Origin: Winogradskya consettensis
GTDB lineage: Bacteria > Actinomycetota > Actinomycetes > Mycobacteriales > Micromonosporaceae
Reading direction: 5' to 3'
Length of the DNA stretch: 64,000 nucleotides
Assembly: GCF_018332715.1 (NCBI RefSeq)
Contig: NZ_BOQP01000016.1
Span: 62,001-126,000, forward strand
This document shows positions 1 to 7,842 of the stretch, one piece after another; positions within the stretch are counted from its first letter, which is position 1; each line of letters opens with the position of its first letter. The notes beneath the pieces are model-generated. The model was not told the DNA's origin, did not search any database, and saw nothing but the letters and a program-made list of their open reading frames with translations. The position numbers and the translations under genes were made by a program.

Positions 1-42
1 ACCGGCGGGAAGAACCAGTACGCCGAGGCCGTGAGCGGGTAG
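1..42 (+). CDS. C-terminal end of an upstream gene (partial)
   Basis: The frame starting at base 1 is open and ends at TAG 40-42, giving a 13-residue tail (TGGKNQYAEAVSG). It stops 5 bp before the convergent decarboxylase stop, a spacing typical of tail-to-tail genes here. Nothing can be said about function, and it may be only a chance open frame. Confidence 0.3.
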   Translation, partial: TGGKNQYAEAVSG

Positions 43-47
43 CCGGC

Positions 48-1409
48 TCAGCTCAGCACCGTACGCAACGTCTCGAAGATCTCCTCCGCGTCCTGCACGG
101 TGGTCCGCCAGTTGCTGAACGCCGCACGGATCCCGGGCTGCCCGTCGTACACGGTCGGTGTCAGAAACGTCCGGCCGGTGGCCGTGACGGCTCGCAGGGC
201 GGCCGGCACATCGCCCTCGATGGCGAAACACACGACGTTCATCCGCACCGGCGCCAGCAACCGCACGCCAGGCACAGTGCCGAGCAGCTCACCGAGCCTC
301 CGGGCCGCGGCTACGTTGCGCTCAACGATCTCCCGATGTCCATTCGCACCGTACGCGGTGAGCGCGAACCAGGCCGGAAGCGCTCGGAAGCGCCGCGAGT
401 TCTCCGGGGTGAGATGCATGAAGTCCGGGTTCTCGCCGGGATCGCCGAGGTACGCGGCGGAGTTGCGGAACACCGCCACCTGCAGGTCGGGCCGGCGGGT
501 GAACTGGACCGCGGCGTCGTACGGGACGTTGAGCCATTTGTGCAGGTCGGCGCAGACCGAGTCGGCCTCGCCCAGCCCGTCCAGCAGGGGTGCGTGCTCG
601 CCGGACAACGCGGCGAACAGGCCGAACGCGCCGTCCACGTGCAGCCAGAACGGGTAGCGCCGCTTGAGATCGGCGATCGCGCGCAGGTCGTCGAAGTCCA
701 CGGTGTTCACGGTTCCCGCGTTGGCGACGACGATCGCGGGTCCCTCGGCGAGGGCTGCCTCCAGCGCGGCGAGGTCGACGGCTTCGCGTCCGGGCAGCGT
801 CGGCAGGACCCGCACCTGGCCGCGGCCGATGCCGAGCATCGAGGTGGCCTTGACGATGCTGGAGTGCGGCGTGCCGGACAGCACCCGCAGCGGCGGCACG
901 TTCCGCAGGCCGTCCTCGGCGGCGTCGACCCCGTACCGCTCGCCGTACCACTGGCGGCCCAGCGCCAGGCCCACGAAGTTCGACATGGTCGCGCCGGTGA
1001 CGAAGCTGCCGCTGAACGTCCCGGGCAGACCGAACAGGTCACGCAGCCAGCGGACGGTTTCCCGCTCCAGGTCCGGCGCCCCGGAGCCGGCACCCGACGA
1101 GAGGTTCTGGTCGAGCGTGCTGGTGAGCCAGTCACCGGCGACCGCGGCGGGGGTGGCACCACCGGTGACGAACCCGAGGTAGCGCGGGCCGGCGCTGCCC
1201 GACATCCGGTCCTGCCAGCGCTCGGCGAACCGGTCCAGCGCTGCTTCGAGACCGGCGCCCTGTTGGGGCAGTGCCTGCGGGGACGGCGGCTCAGCGGGCA
1301 GGGCGACCGGGCGGTCGTCGAGCGAGGCCAGGACCTTGACGGCCTGATCGCGTACGGCGGTCAGCAGGTCGGGGAAGCGGGCCAGGTCACCGGCCAGGAT
1401 GGGGTCCAT
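48..1409 (-). CDS. PLP-dependent amino-acid decarboxylase (group II, aromatic/glutamate type)
   Basis: A 453-residue fold-type I PLP enzyme. Visible landmarks are GATMSN (about 139-144), the ring-stacking His in TPHSS (H182), the cofactor Asp in HVDGAFG (D259) and the Schiff-base Lys in DLHKWLN (K291). Length and motif order match the DOPA/tryptophan/glutamate decarboxylase family; substrate cannot be read from sequence. Its ATG (complement of 1407-1409) faces away from a PAS-HTH regulator gene about 93 bp away, so the two probably share a regulatory region. It is cytosolic, with no signal peptide. Confidence 0.85.
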   Translation of the reverse strand: MDPILAGDLARFPDLLTAVRDQAVKVLASLDDRPVALPAEPPSPQALPQQGAGLEAALDRFAERWQDRMSGSAGPRYLGFVTGGATPAAVAGDWLTSTLDQNLSSGAGSGAPDLERETVRWLRDLFGLPGTFSGSFVTGATMSNFVGLALGRQWYGERYGVDAAEDGLRNVPPLRVLSGTPHSSIVKATSMLGIGRGQVRVLPTLPGREAVDLAALEAALAEGPAIVVANAGTVNTVDFDDLRAIADLKRRYPFWLHVDGAFGLFAALSGEHAPLLDGLGEADSVCADLHKWLNVPYDAAVQFTRRPDLQVAVFRNSAAYLGDPGENPDFMHLTPENSRRFRALPAWFALTAYGANGHREIVERNVAAARRLGELLGTVPGVRLLAPVRMNVVCFAIEGDVPAALRAVTATGRTFLTPTVYDGQPGIRAAFSNWRTTVQDAEEIFETLRTVLS

Positions 1410-1502
1410 GTGATCACGCTAGGCAGCATCCCCGCGCGGCGATCGGGCCAATCACGAACCTCTGGTCCTGGACTTTCCATCCAGGTGCTGGACAATTACT
1501 AT

Positions 1503-2162
1503 GTGGCGGTGAGTGCGGATGCGATTCTGACGGGGTTACTGCCGGTGATCGACGGGCTGGCGGCGACATTCGGCCCGACCTGCGAGGTGGTGCTGCACGA
1601 CTACCGGCGCGGCGAGCAGTCGGTGGTGGCGGTCGCCGGCGCGGTCACCGGGCGCAAACCCGGCGGGGCGCTGAGCGAGATCGGGCTCGCCGTGCTCGCC
1701 CAGGGCGATGCCGCTGCCAACGACATCAACTACCTGACGCGTACGCAGGACGGGCGGATCGTGAAATCGTCGACCATGCCCCTTCGCGACGAGGCCGGGC
1801 ACGTCTTCGGCGCGCTCTGCGTCAACATCGACGTCACCGCCCTGCGCCAGGCCGGTGACCTGCTGACGGCCCTGGCCGGGACGCCGTCCGCCCCGATCCC
1901 GGCCACCACGTTCAGCGACGACTTCGACGACGTGGTCGACGCACGGATCCGCGCCGAGGAAGCCTCCCGGGGCAAACCCGCCGCCAGCCTCACCCGCCCG
2001 GAACGGCTGACGCTGCTGCGGGCCCTGGACCGGCGCGGCGTCTTCACCGTACGCAACGCGGTGCCCCGGGTCGCCGAACGCCTCGGGATCTCCCGCTCCG
2101 CGATGTACGCCGACCTGGCCGACTGCCGCCGGTCCGACTCCGAACAGGGTGCCCGATCATGA
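1503..2162 (+). CDS. YheO-like PAS / DauR-type HTH transcriptional regulator
   Basis: About 219 residues. Residues ~5-120 look like the YheO PAS-like sensor (GPTCEVVLHDY near the start, then a VNIDVTAL segment), and ~150-210 form a DauR-like helix-turn-helix (LDRRGVFTVRNAV, AERLGISRSAMYADL). The open frame runs far upstream antisense to the decarboxylase, so the start must be chosen: GTG 1503 places the conserved SADAILTGLLPVIDGLA segment at the N-terminus; GTG 1485 or 1509 are alternatives. The stop overlaps the next ATG by 4 bp. DauR-family proteins control amino-acid catabolism, which fits the PLP enzymes on both sides. Confidence 0.75.
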   Translation: MAVSADAILTGLLPVIDGLAATFGPTCEVVLHDYRRGEQSVVAVAGAVTGRKPGGALSEIGLAVLAQGDAAANDINYLTRTQDGRIVKSSTMPLRDEAGHVFGALCVNIDVTALRQAGDLLTALAGTPSAPIPATTFSDDFDDVVDARIRAEEASRGKPAASLTRPERLTLLRALDRRGVFTVRNAVPRVAERLGISRSAMYADLADCRRSDSEQGARS

Positions 2163-3373
2163 AGCTGCGATGTGCCTCCTGCGGGCAGACCTACGCACTG
2201 AGCGACCTCGCCTGGCGGTGCACGCACTGTCACGGCATGCTCGACCTGACCGGCTTCACCCCGGTCATGCCCCCACCCGGCGACCTGGCGCTGCGACGGC
2301 CCAGCCTGTGGCGTTACGCCGAGGCCCTGCCGATCGCCGAACCACTCGGGATCACCCTGGGCGAGGGGTTCTCCCCACTGGTCAGCGCCCCGGGCCGGCC
2401 CGGCGTCCAGCTCAAGGTCGACTACCTGATGCCGACCGGCTCCTTCAAGGACCGCGGCGCCGTCCTGCTGGTCGCCCTCGCCGCGAGCCTCGGCGTCACC
2501 CGCCTCATGACCGACAGCAGCGGAAACGCGGGAACTGCCGTTGCCGCTTACGCCGCCCGGGCCGGGATCAGCTGCGGCGTCTACGTTCCGGAGAGCACTT
2601 CGGCGGGCAAGGTCGCGCAGCTCCGGGCGTACGGTGCGGAAGTTTTCCAGATCCCCGGAAGCCGTGAGGACACCGCCGAGGCCGCCGCCCGCGCCGCCGA
2701 TGTTCCTGGCGTTTTCTATGCCAGTCACGTCTATCATCCGTTCTTTCTCCAAGGCACCAAGACGTACGTTCTGGAATTGTGGGAGCAGTCGGGCGGCCGG
2801 TTACCGGAAACGCTGGTGCTGCCCGTCGGGAACGGCACGCTCGTGCTCGGCGCCTATCTCGGCTGTGTGGAACTGCTTTCCCAGGGACTCATCGACCGCC
2901 TTCCACGCATCGTCGCCGTGCAGGCCGCCAGATGCGCGCCGCTGGCCACCGCCTTCGCCGACGGCCTTCCCGCCCCGGCCGGCCTCACCCTTCCCGGCCT
3001 CACCGTTCCCGGCCTCACCGTTCCCGGCCTCACCCCTTCCGGCCTCACCCCTTCCGGCGTCACCCCTTCCGGCGTCACGTCTTCGGGTCTCACGTCTTCG
3101 GGCAACACCGCTTCCGGCACCGTCGCGGAAGGTATAGCGATCGCCCGCCCGGCCCGCGGTGCGCAGATCCTTTCCGCCGTACGCGAAACCGGCGGCTCGA
3201 TCGTGACCGTCACCGACGATCAGATCCATTCCGCGCACACGGAACTGGCCCGCGCCGGCCTATACGTCGAACCGACATCAGCCGTGTGCTGGGCAGCGAT
3301 CTCTTCGTTCGGGCTGGAGGATGCCGTGGCGCCCCTGTGCGGCAGCGGCCTCAAATCGAAACCCCCAGCCTGA
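2159..3373 (+). CDS. Threonine synthase-like PLP enzyme with an internal pentapeptide repeat
   Basis: 404 residues, fold-type II PLP lyase. An N-terminal zinc-ribbon (C5, C8, C21, C24) is typical of the threonine-synthase group; the PLP Lys is K97 in GSFKDRG and the phosphate/substrate loop is SSGNAGTA (~119-126). Start ATG overlaps the upstream regulator stop (ATGA), so they are co-transcribed. Residues ~275-319 are nine 5-residue repeats (G-L/V-T-x-P/S) absent from normal family members; without them the length would be about 359. The last residues (GLKSKPPA) run into a 24-bp intergenic repeat, so the natural C-terminus may have been replaced. Real substrate unknown; threonine synthase proper, diaminopropionate or D-amino-acid lyase are all possible. 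Confidence 0.75.
   Translation: MKLRCASCGQTYALSDLAWRCTHCHGMLDLTGFTPVMPPPGDLALRRPSLWRYAEALPIAEPLGITLGEGFSPLVSAPGRPGVQLKVDYLMPTGSFKDRGAVLLVALAASLGVTRLMTDSSGNAGTAVAAYAARAGISCGVYVPESTSAGKVAQLRAYGAEVFQIPGSREDTAEAAARAADVPGVFYASHVYHPFFLQGTKTYVLELWEQSGGRLPETLVLPVGNGTLVLGAYLGCVELLSQGLIDRLPRIVAVQAARCAPLATAFADGLPAPAGLTLPGLTVPGLTVPGLTPSGLTPSGVTPSGVTSSGLTSSGNTASGTVAEGIAIARPARGAQILSAVRETGGSIVTVTDDQIHSAHTELARAGLYVEPTSAVCWAAISSFGLEDAVAPLCGSGLKSKPPA
2981..3115. repeat. In-frame 15-bp tandem repeat, 9 units
   Basis: Units start GGCCTCACC at 2981, 2996, 3011, 3026 and 3041, then drift (GGCGTCACC, GGTCTCACG, GGCAACACC). All are 15 bp, so they add pentapeptides without breaking the frame. Units 2 and 3 are identical, which indicates recent duplication, with older diverged copies at the 3' end. 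Confidence 0.9.
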
Positions 3374-3557
3374 CCCACATCAAAACCGCGGCCTGACTCA
3401 CATCGAAAACCGCGGCCTGACTGATATTGAGACCCCGCGCTGGCTCGCATCGAGACCGTCGGCCTGGCTCGCATCGAGACCGCGGGCTGACTCGCATCGA
3501 GACCGTCGGCGTGGCTCAGATTGGAGCCGCCGGGCTGACCCGAACTGAAACCGGCGG
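3369..3557. repeat. Intergenic 23-24-bp imperfect tandem repeat, 8 units
   Basis: Eight units of 23-24 bp with core CTGACTCGCATCGAGACCG occupy almost the whole gap between the convergent threonine-synthase-like and TetR genes. The first unit overlaps the 3' end of the PLP gene, whose stop (TGA 3371-3373) lies inside it. There is no spacer between units and no cas gene nearby, so this is not CRISPR. Role unknown; expansion by slippage is the simplest explanation. Confidence 0.85.
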
Positions 3558-3570
3558 CTTGGTGATGTCG

Positions 3571-4278
3571 CTAATCAGTGGGTGTGAGCTGCGCGAGCAT
3601 GGCGCGCAGGGCTGAGTCGAACAGGGCCGGGCTGTCGGCCATCGGGGGCGGGAACTGGCCGTTGAGGTCGAGTGAGATGGCGCCGTGCATGACGGAGTAG
3701 CACCACATCGAGCCGGCCAGGGCACCCGCGGGTAGCTCCTGGCCGGTGTGCTCCGCCCAGACTCGCATCGACGTGCGAAGGTCGTCGTCGAGGGTGCGGT
3801 CGAGCCGGTCCACATCGATGAGCCCGCCGGCGACGGCATCAGCGGTCAGCTGAATGAGAACCCCGAACGAACGTCCCGCCGCGGCATACGTCTCGGGCGT
3901 GCCGTTGTAGTCGGGCAGCGACGTCGAGAAGATCAGGGCCCACTCGGTGCGGTGGCTCATGGCCCAGCCGCGATACGTGTGGGCGACCGCCATGAACACC
4001 TCGAAAGCGTTCTGCCCCGTGGCGCTCGCGCGCACATAGGTCTCGTTGACCTGCTCGCCGAGCGATTCGTAGGCATCGACGATCAGCGCGGTCAGCAGGT
4101 CATTACGGCTCGCGAAGTAGCGGTAGAGCGCCGACGGTGCCATGCCCATCTCGCGCGCGACGTGACGCAGCGACAGGACCGCGGGGCCGGACTCCCGCAT
4201 CGCCGCCCACGCATGGGCCTTGATCTCCGCCTCGGTCTCCGCCCGCCGCCGGTGCCGGTGCGTCGTCGTCTCACCCAT
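3571..4278 (-). CDS. TetR-family repressor of the adjacent MMPL exporter
   Basis: 235 residues. A basic N-terminus (HRHRRRAETEAEIKAHAW) leads into a TetR helix-turn-helix (LSLRHVAREMGMAPSALYRYFASRNDLL, split here over residues ~35-62), followed by a WHG-type ligand-binding C-terminus (TYRGWAMSHRTEWALIF). It is divergent from the MMPL transporter gene, with two copies of a palindromic element between them, the standard arrangement for a repressor-efflux pair. Ligand unknown. Confidence 0.85.
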   Translation of the reverse strand: MGETTTHRHRRRAETEAEIKAHAWAAMRESGPAVLSLRHVAREMGMAPSALYRYFASRNDLLTALIVDAYESLGEQVNETYVRASATGQNAFEVFMAVAHTYRGWAMSHRTEWALIFSTSLPDYNGTPETYAAAGRSFGVLIQLTADAVAGGLIDVDRLDRTLDDDLRTSMRVWAEHTGQELPAGALAGSMWCYSVMHGAISLDLNGQFPPPMADSPALFDSALRAMLAQLTPTD

Positions 4279-4298
4279 CGCGCCATCCTATCGCAAAG

Positions 4299-4364
4299 TG
4301 AACACTGTTCTCTAAGTGAGCACCCGTCTTGACGAGCGCGGTTCGCTGTGTGAACACTGTTCTC
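4299..4364. promoter_or_regulatory. Twin operator between TetR and MMPL genes
   Basis: The 14-mer TGAACACTGTTCTC occurs exactly at 4299-4312 and 4351-4364. Its core GAACA-C-TGTTC is a perfect inverted repeat, as expected for a TetR dimer. The 52-bp spacing is close to five helical turns. That the TetR protein binds here is inference from position. Confidence 0.65.
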
Positions 4365-4414
4365 GTTGTGATCACTGATCGCAAAGAGTCCATGGGTCTA
4401 TCGAGGGGTGCCAC

Positions 4415-6913
4415 ATGAGTTTTTTCGTGAGAAGAGGGCGCCTGGTCCTCGTCATGTCGGCGGCGGCCCTCGTCGTGATGGCGGTGCTGGCGAGCGGCGC
4501 GTTCAGCGCTTTGAAGAGTGGCGGATTCGACGACCCGCAGTCGGACTCCAGTAGGGCGGCTGCGCTGCTCAACCGCGACTTCGGCGGCCAGACGAACCTT
4601 CTGCTACTGGTCACCCCGACCAACGGCGCAGCGCTGGACTCGCCGCCGGTGACCGCCCTGGCCCACCAGATCACCGCCGGCCTCGCCGCGCGGGGCGACG
4701 TCGAATCGATCAGCTCCTACTGGGACGCGCAGGCCGCCGCATCGGGGAGCGAGGACGGGCAAGCCCCTGCGTCGGGTAGCGAGGACGGGCAAGCCGCTGC
4801 CCCGAAGGGCGAGGATGGGCAGGCTGCGGCCCTGAAGGGCGAGGATGGGCAGGCTGCGGCCCCGAGGGGTGAGGATGGGCAGGCTGCGGCCCCGAGGGGT
4901 GAGGACGGGCAAGCTGCGGCCCCGAAGGGCGAGGACGGGCAAGCTGCGGCCCCGAAGGGCGAGGACGGGCAAGCTGCGGCCCTGAGGGGTGGGGACGGGC
5001 AAGCCACCGCCCCGAGGGGTGGGGACGGGCAAGCCACCGCGCCGAAGGGTGGGGACGGACAGGCTGCCGGCTTGAAAGGCGAGGACGGGCGTTCGGCGCT
5101 GATCACCATGCACGTGGGTGGTGACGAGGTTGCGAGTGCGGCGGCGGCGAAGGCGATCGTCGCGGCGTACGCGACGCAGGATGGTCCGGCGGAGGTCCGG
5201 GCGGGAGGTCAGCTCGGGGTTGGCGGGGACATCGGTGATCAGCTTGCCAGGAGCCTTGCGATCGCGGAGGGCATCGCCGTGCCCGTCACGCTGGTTCTGC
5301 TGATCCTTGCGTTCGGTAGTCTGATGTCCGCGCTGCTGCCGCTGGTCATCGGGATCATCGCCGTCGCGGGCACGTTCGCCGAGCTTGCTGTCCTGGGCCG
5401 GCTGACCGATGTCTCGTTGTACTCGGTGAATCTGACGACCGCGCTCGGGCTGGGGCTCGCCGTCGACTATTCGCTGCTCATGGTGAACCGGTTCCGGGAG
5501 GAGCTGCGGCGCGGCGCCGACGTCGAGAGCGCCGTCGCCACCACGGTGCGCACCGCCGGGCGTACGATCCTGTTCTCCTCCGCGACCGTGGCCGTTGCTC
5601 TCGCCGCGATGCTCCTCTTCCCGGTCTACTTTCTCCGGTCTTTCGCCTATGCGGGGATCGGTGTCGTAGTGATCGCCATGGTCGCCACGCTGACCACGTT
5701 GCCCGCACTGCTCGCCGTGCTCGGCACCCGCCTCGCGCCCCGCCGCGCAGCCAATGACGAGAGCGTGTTCTGGCGGCGCGTCGCCACCGCAGTCATGCGC
5801 AGGCCCGTCGCCATCGCGTTGCCCGTCATGGCCGCGCTGCTGTTCCTCGGCACGCCGGTCCTGCACATCGCCTTCGGCACGCCGGACGACCGTGTCCTGC
5901 ACAGCTCCGTCCCCAGCCGCCAGGTCGGCGACGTGCTCCGTGCGAACTACGCCGCCGCCACGTCGACAGTCGACGTGCTCGTCACCAGCACTGCCCCAGC
6001 TGCTTCGGCCGGCACTGCCCGCGCTGTCCCGGATGCTTCGGCCGCCGGTGCTTCGGCCGGTGCTGCCTCGGCGGGCACTGCCCCGGATGCTTTCGCCAAA
6101 GAGGTCGCCGCTCTGCCGGGTGTGGCCGGCGTCCGCGCGCCCCGCACCGCGAACGGGACGGCCTACCTTGCTGTCACCGCCCGTACCGATGACGAAGCGC
6201 TTGTCCGGGCGATTCGGTCGCTACCCGCCCCCGCCGGCACGACGGTTCTCGTGGGCGGTGCCGCCGCGGCGCTGATCGACGGAAACGACGCCATTGTCGG
6301 TACGCTGCCCTGGGCTGCTCTGTGGATCGCGCTCACCACGCTGATCCTGCTGTTCCTGTTCACGGGCAGCGTCGTCCTGCCGGTGAAAGCGCTCGTGCTC
6401 AACGTACTGTCGCTCTCCGCCGTCTTCGGGGTGCTCGTCTGGATCTTCCAGGACGGCCATCTGTCCGGCCCGCTGGGCTTCACCGCCATGCCGGTCAATA
6501 CGGCGATGATCGTGCTGATGTTCTGCATCGCGTTCGGTCTCTCGATGGACTATGAGGTCTTCCTGCTGGCCCGGATCAAGGAAGCCCACGACCACGGCGC
6601 CGGCACCGTCGACGCTGTAGCCACCGGTCTGGCCAGGACCGGGCGCATCGTCACCACCGCCGCAGCGCTGCTCGCGATCACCTTCTTCGCCTTCGGCACC
6701 GCCCAGGTCAGCTTCATCCAGCTCTTCGGCATCGGCACCGGCATCGCCATCGTCCTGGACGCGACCATCATCCGGGGGCTGCTCGTCCCGGCGTTCATGC
6801 GCGTCGCCGGCGACCTCAACTGGTGGGCCCCCGCACCCCTGCGCCGCCTGCACAACCGGATCGGCCTCAGTGAGAAGGATGAGCCCACCCCCGCCGCCCT
6901 GGTCCCGGCTTGA
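4415..6913 (+). CDS. MMPL/RND-family membrane transporter with a decapeptide-repeat insertion
   Basis: 832 residues. N-terminal membrane helix (~10-30), first extracytoplasmic domain, helices from ~275 on with the RND core (LGLGLAVDYSLLMVNRFREEL), second extracytoplasmic domain (~495-645), then a second helix bundle with FGLSMDYEVFLLARIKEA. This is the usual two-fold MMPL architecture for lipid or drug export driven by the proton gradient. Residues 111-226 are about twelve 10-residue repeats (GEDGQAAAPK) inserted in the first porter domain. ATG 4415 is chosen because MSFFVRRGRLVLV is a typical MMPL N-terminus. Probably controlled by the divergent TetR. Confidence 0.88.
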   Translation: MSFFVRRGRLVLVMSAAALVVMAVLASGAFSALKSGGFDDPQSDSSRAAALLNRDFGGQTNLLLLVTPTNGAALDSPPVTALAHQITAGLAARGDVESISSYWDAQAAASGSEDGQAPASGSEDGQAAAPKGEDGQAAALKGEDGQAAAPRGEDGQAAAPRGEDGQAAAPKGEDGQAAAPKGEDGQAAALRGGDGQATAPRGGDGQATAPKGGDGQAAGLKGEDGRSALITMHVGGDEVASAAAAKAIVAAYATQDGPAEVRAGGQLGVGGDIGDQLARSLAIAEGIAVPVTLVLLILAFGSLMSALLPLVIGIIAVAGTFAELAVLGRLTDVSLYSVNLTTALGLGLAVDYSLLMVNRFREELRRGADVESAVATTVRTAGRTILFSSATVAVALAAMLLFPVYFLRSFAYAGIGVVVIAMVATLTTLPALLAVLGTRLAPRRAANDESVFWRRVATAVMRRPVAIALPVMAALLFLGTPVLHIAFGTPDDRVLHSSVPSRQVGDVLRANYAAATSTVDVLVTSTAPAASAGTARAVPDASAAGASAGAASAGTAPDAFAKEVAALPGVAGVRAPRTANGTAYLAVTARTDDEALVRAIRSLPAPAGTTVLVGGAAAALIDGNDAIVGTLPWAALWIALTTLILLFLFTGSVVLPVKALVLNVLSLSAVFGVLVWIFQDGHLSGPLGFTAMPVNTAMIVLMFCIAFGLSMDYEVFLLARIKEAHDHGAGTVDAVATGLARTGRIVTTAAALLAITFFAFGTAQVSFIQLFGIGTGIAIVLDATIIRGLLVPAFMRVAGDLNWWAPAPLRRLHNRIGLSEKDEPTPAALVPA
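4745..5092. repeat. In-frame 30-bp tandem repeat, about 12 units
   Basis: Each 30-bp unit encodes G-E/G/S-D-G-Q-A-A-A-P-K/R. Neighbouring units are nearly identical at DNA level (GAGGATGGGCAGGCTGCGGC alternates with GAGGACGGGCAAGCTGCGGC), showing recent unequal duplication. The array sits between the conserved first-domain segment ending SYWDAQ and the strand SALITMHVGGD, so it is a loop insertion. Confidence 0.92.
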
Positions 6914-6951
6914 TCGTCGCGCCGCGGCCCGGCTTGATCGTCGCGCCGCGG
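6904..6951. repeat. 24-bp direct repeat spanning the MMPL stop codon
   Basis: Two exact 24-bp units (6904-6927 and 6928-6951, beginning CCCGGCTTGATCGTCGCGCC) lie head to tail. The MMPL stop TGA (6911-6913) is inside the first unit. The same stop-spanning arrangement is seen after the phosphoketolase and threonine-synthase-like genes. Confidence 0.85.
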
Positions 6952-6956
6952 CCCGG

Positions 6957-6980
6957 CCTGACCGCCGCGCGGCGGTCAGG
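6957..6980. terminator. Perfect 12-bp-arm palindrome after the MMPL gene
   Basis: The arm CCTGACCGCCGC is followed immediately by its exact reverse complement, giving a strong GC-rich hairpin 43 bp after the MMPL stop. There is no T-tract, as is usual for actinomycete terminators. It could instead be a regulatory palindrome. Confidence 0.55.
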
Positions 6981-7430
6981 CCACCGGATGCGCGGCGGCT
7001 CTCGGGTGGCGGCTACGCGGCGGCCCTTGGGTGGCGGGCGCGCTGCAGTTCGGGCGGCGGGCGTGCGGCAGCTCCCGGGTGGAGGGTGCGTGCCGGCACG
7101 GCTGGCGGGTGCGTGTCGGCTTGGGTGGCGTCTGCGCGGCGGCCCTTGGGTGGCGGGCGCGCTGCAGTTGGGGCGGCGGGCGCGCGGCGGCTCCCGGGTA
7201 GCGGGTGCGTGTCGGCTCGGGTGGTGGGGGCGTGTCGGCTCGGGTGGGTTGTGTGTGTGGGGGAGGCGGGCGGGCGTCCGGGACCTTGGGGGGCGTGCCG
7301 GACGTCCGCCCGTACCTGAATGGAAGCAGGGTGGTGCGAAAGCCGAGCGAAACAGCCATGACATCTGTCATTGGTCAGCCATGTGTGATGGCACAGGCGT
7401 GCGCGGCCGGATGTCCTTATCGTCATACCC
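6981..7430. other. Gene-free G-rich region with long direct repeats
   Basis: No credible gene. The plus strand is strongly G-biased and low in complexity. A 30-bp segment is repeated exactly at 7021-7050 and 7140-7169 (ending GCGGGCGCGCTGCAGTT). Many shorter GGCGGCTCTCGGG / GGGTGGCGGG variants surround it. The last ~60 bp must hold the promoter of the next gene. Confidence 0.7.
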
Positions 7431-7793
7431 ATGGATGCCACAGACTCCCCGCTCTTCACCCGTCGCGACGGTTCGGCCTGGTTCGTCAATGTGCTCGGCG
7501 GCCTCAAGCGTGGCGGCGCGTGGCGGATGCCGCGGGACATGTGGTTCGTGAGCCTGGTCGGCGGCGCGAACCTCGATCTGACCTCTGCCGAGCTGCCCGA
7601 GAGCCCGGTGCTGTCCAAGGTGTCCCTCGTGGGCGGGGTGTCGCTGGTGCTGCCCCAGGACGTCGCCGTCGAGGTGGAGGGCTTCCGTCTCTTCGGCGGG
7701 GTCCGCGTCCAGGCCGGCGCCGTGCCCGCCACTCGCACGCTGAAGATTCGTGAGTACAGCGTCGCGGGCGGCGTACACGTGCGGCGGGGTTAG
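7431..7793 (+). CDS. Small LiaF/cell-wall-response-like protein
   Basis: 120 residues, no membrane helix, dominated by alternating beta-strand/glycine steps (VNVLGGLKRGGAW, VSLVGGANLDL, VSLVGGVSLVL, RLFGGVRVQ), which resembles the beta-helical C-terminal domain of LiaF/YvqF-type and DUF1707-linked proteins. No ribosome-binding site precedes ATG 7431; a TANNNT element (TATCGT 7418-7423) lies 7 bp upstream, suggesting leaderless transcription. Function is not known; a membrane-stress role is inference from the fold. Confidence 0.6.
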   Translation: MDATDSPLFTRRDGSAWFVNVLGGLKRGGAWRMPRDMWFVSLVGGANLDLTSAELPESPVLSKVSLVGGVSLVLPQDVAVEVEGFRLFGGVRVQAGAVPATRTLKIREYSVAGGVHVRRG

Positions 7794-7842
7794 GCCGCGC
7801 CACCCGGACCTCACCCGGGCGGGCGCGCCGGTGGCGGCGATG

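Noticed and set aside
336..1502. Long plus-strand open frame extending the PAS-HTH regulator upstream by ~390 codons
   Set aside because: It is antisense to the PLP decarboxylase, whose catalytic motifs are intact, and the translated extension is Arg/Gly-rich without family similarity.
3369..3557. CRISPR-like array
   Set aside because: Units are contiguous 23-24-bp imperfect repeats without unique spacers, and no cas genes are in the window.
4604..5902. 432-residue minus-strand frame opposite the MMPL gene
   Set aside because: Its repeats are the reverse reading of the decapeptide array and the rest has shadow-like Arg/Asp/His composition; the MMPL frame has real helices and motifs.
6981..7430. 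Overlapping Arg/Gly/Pro-rich frames on both strands
   Set aside because: All derive from low-complexity G-rich direct repeats; none has a start signal or recognisable domain.
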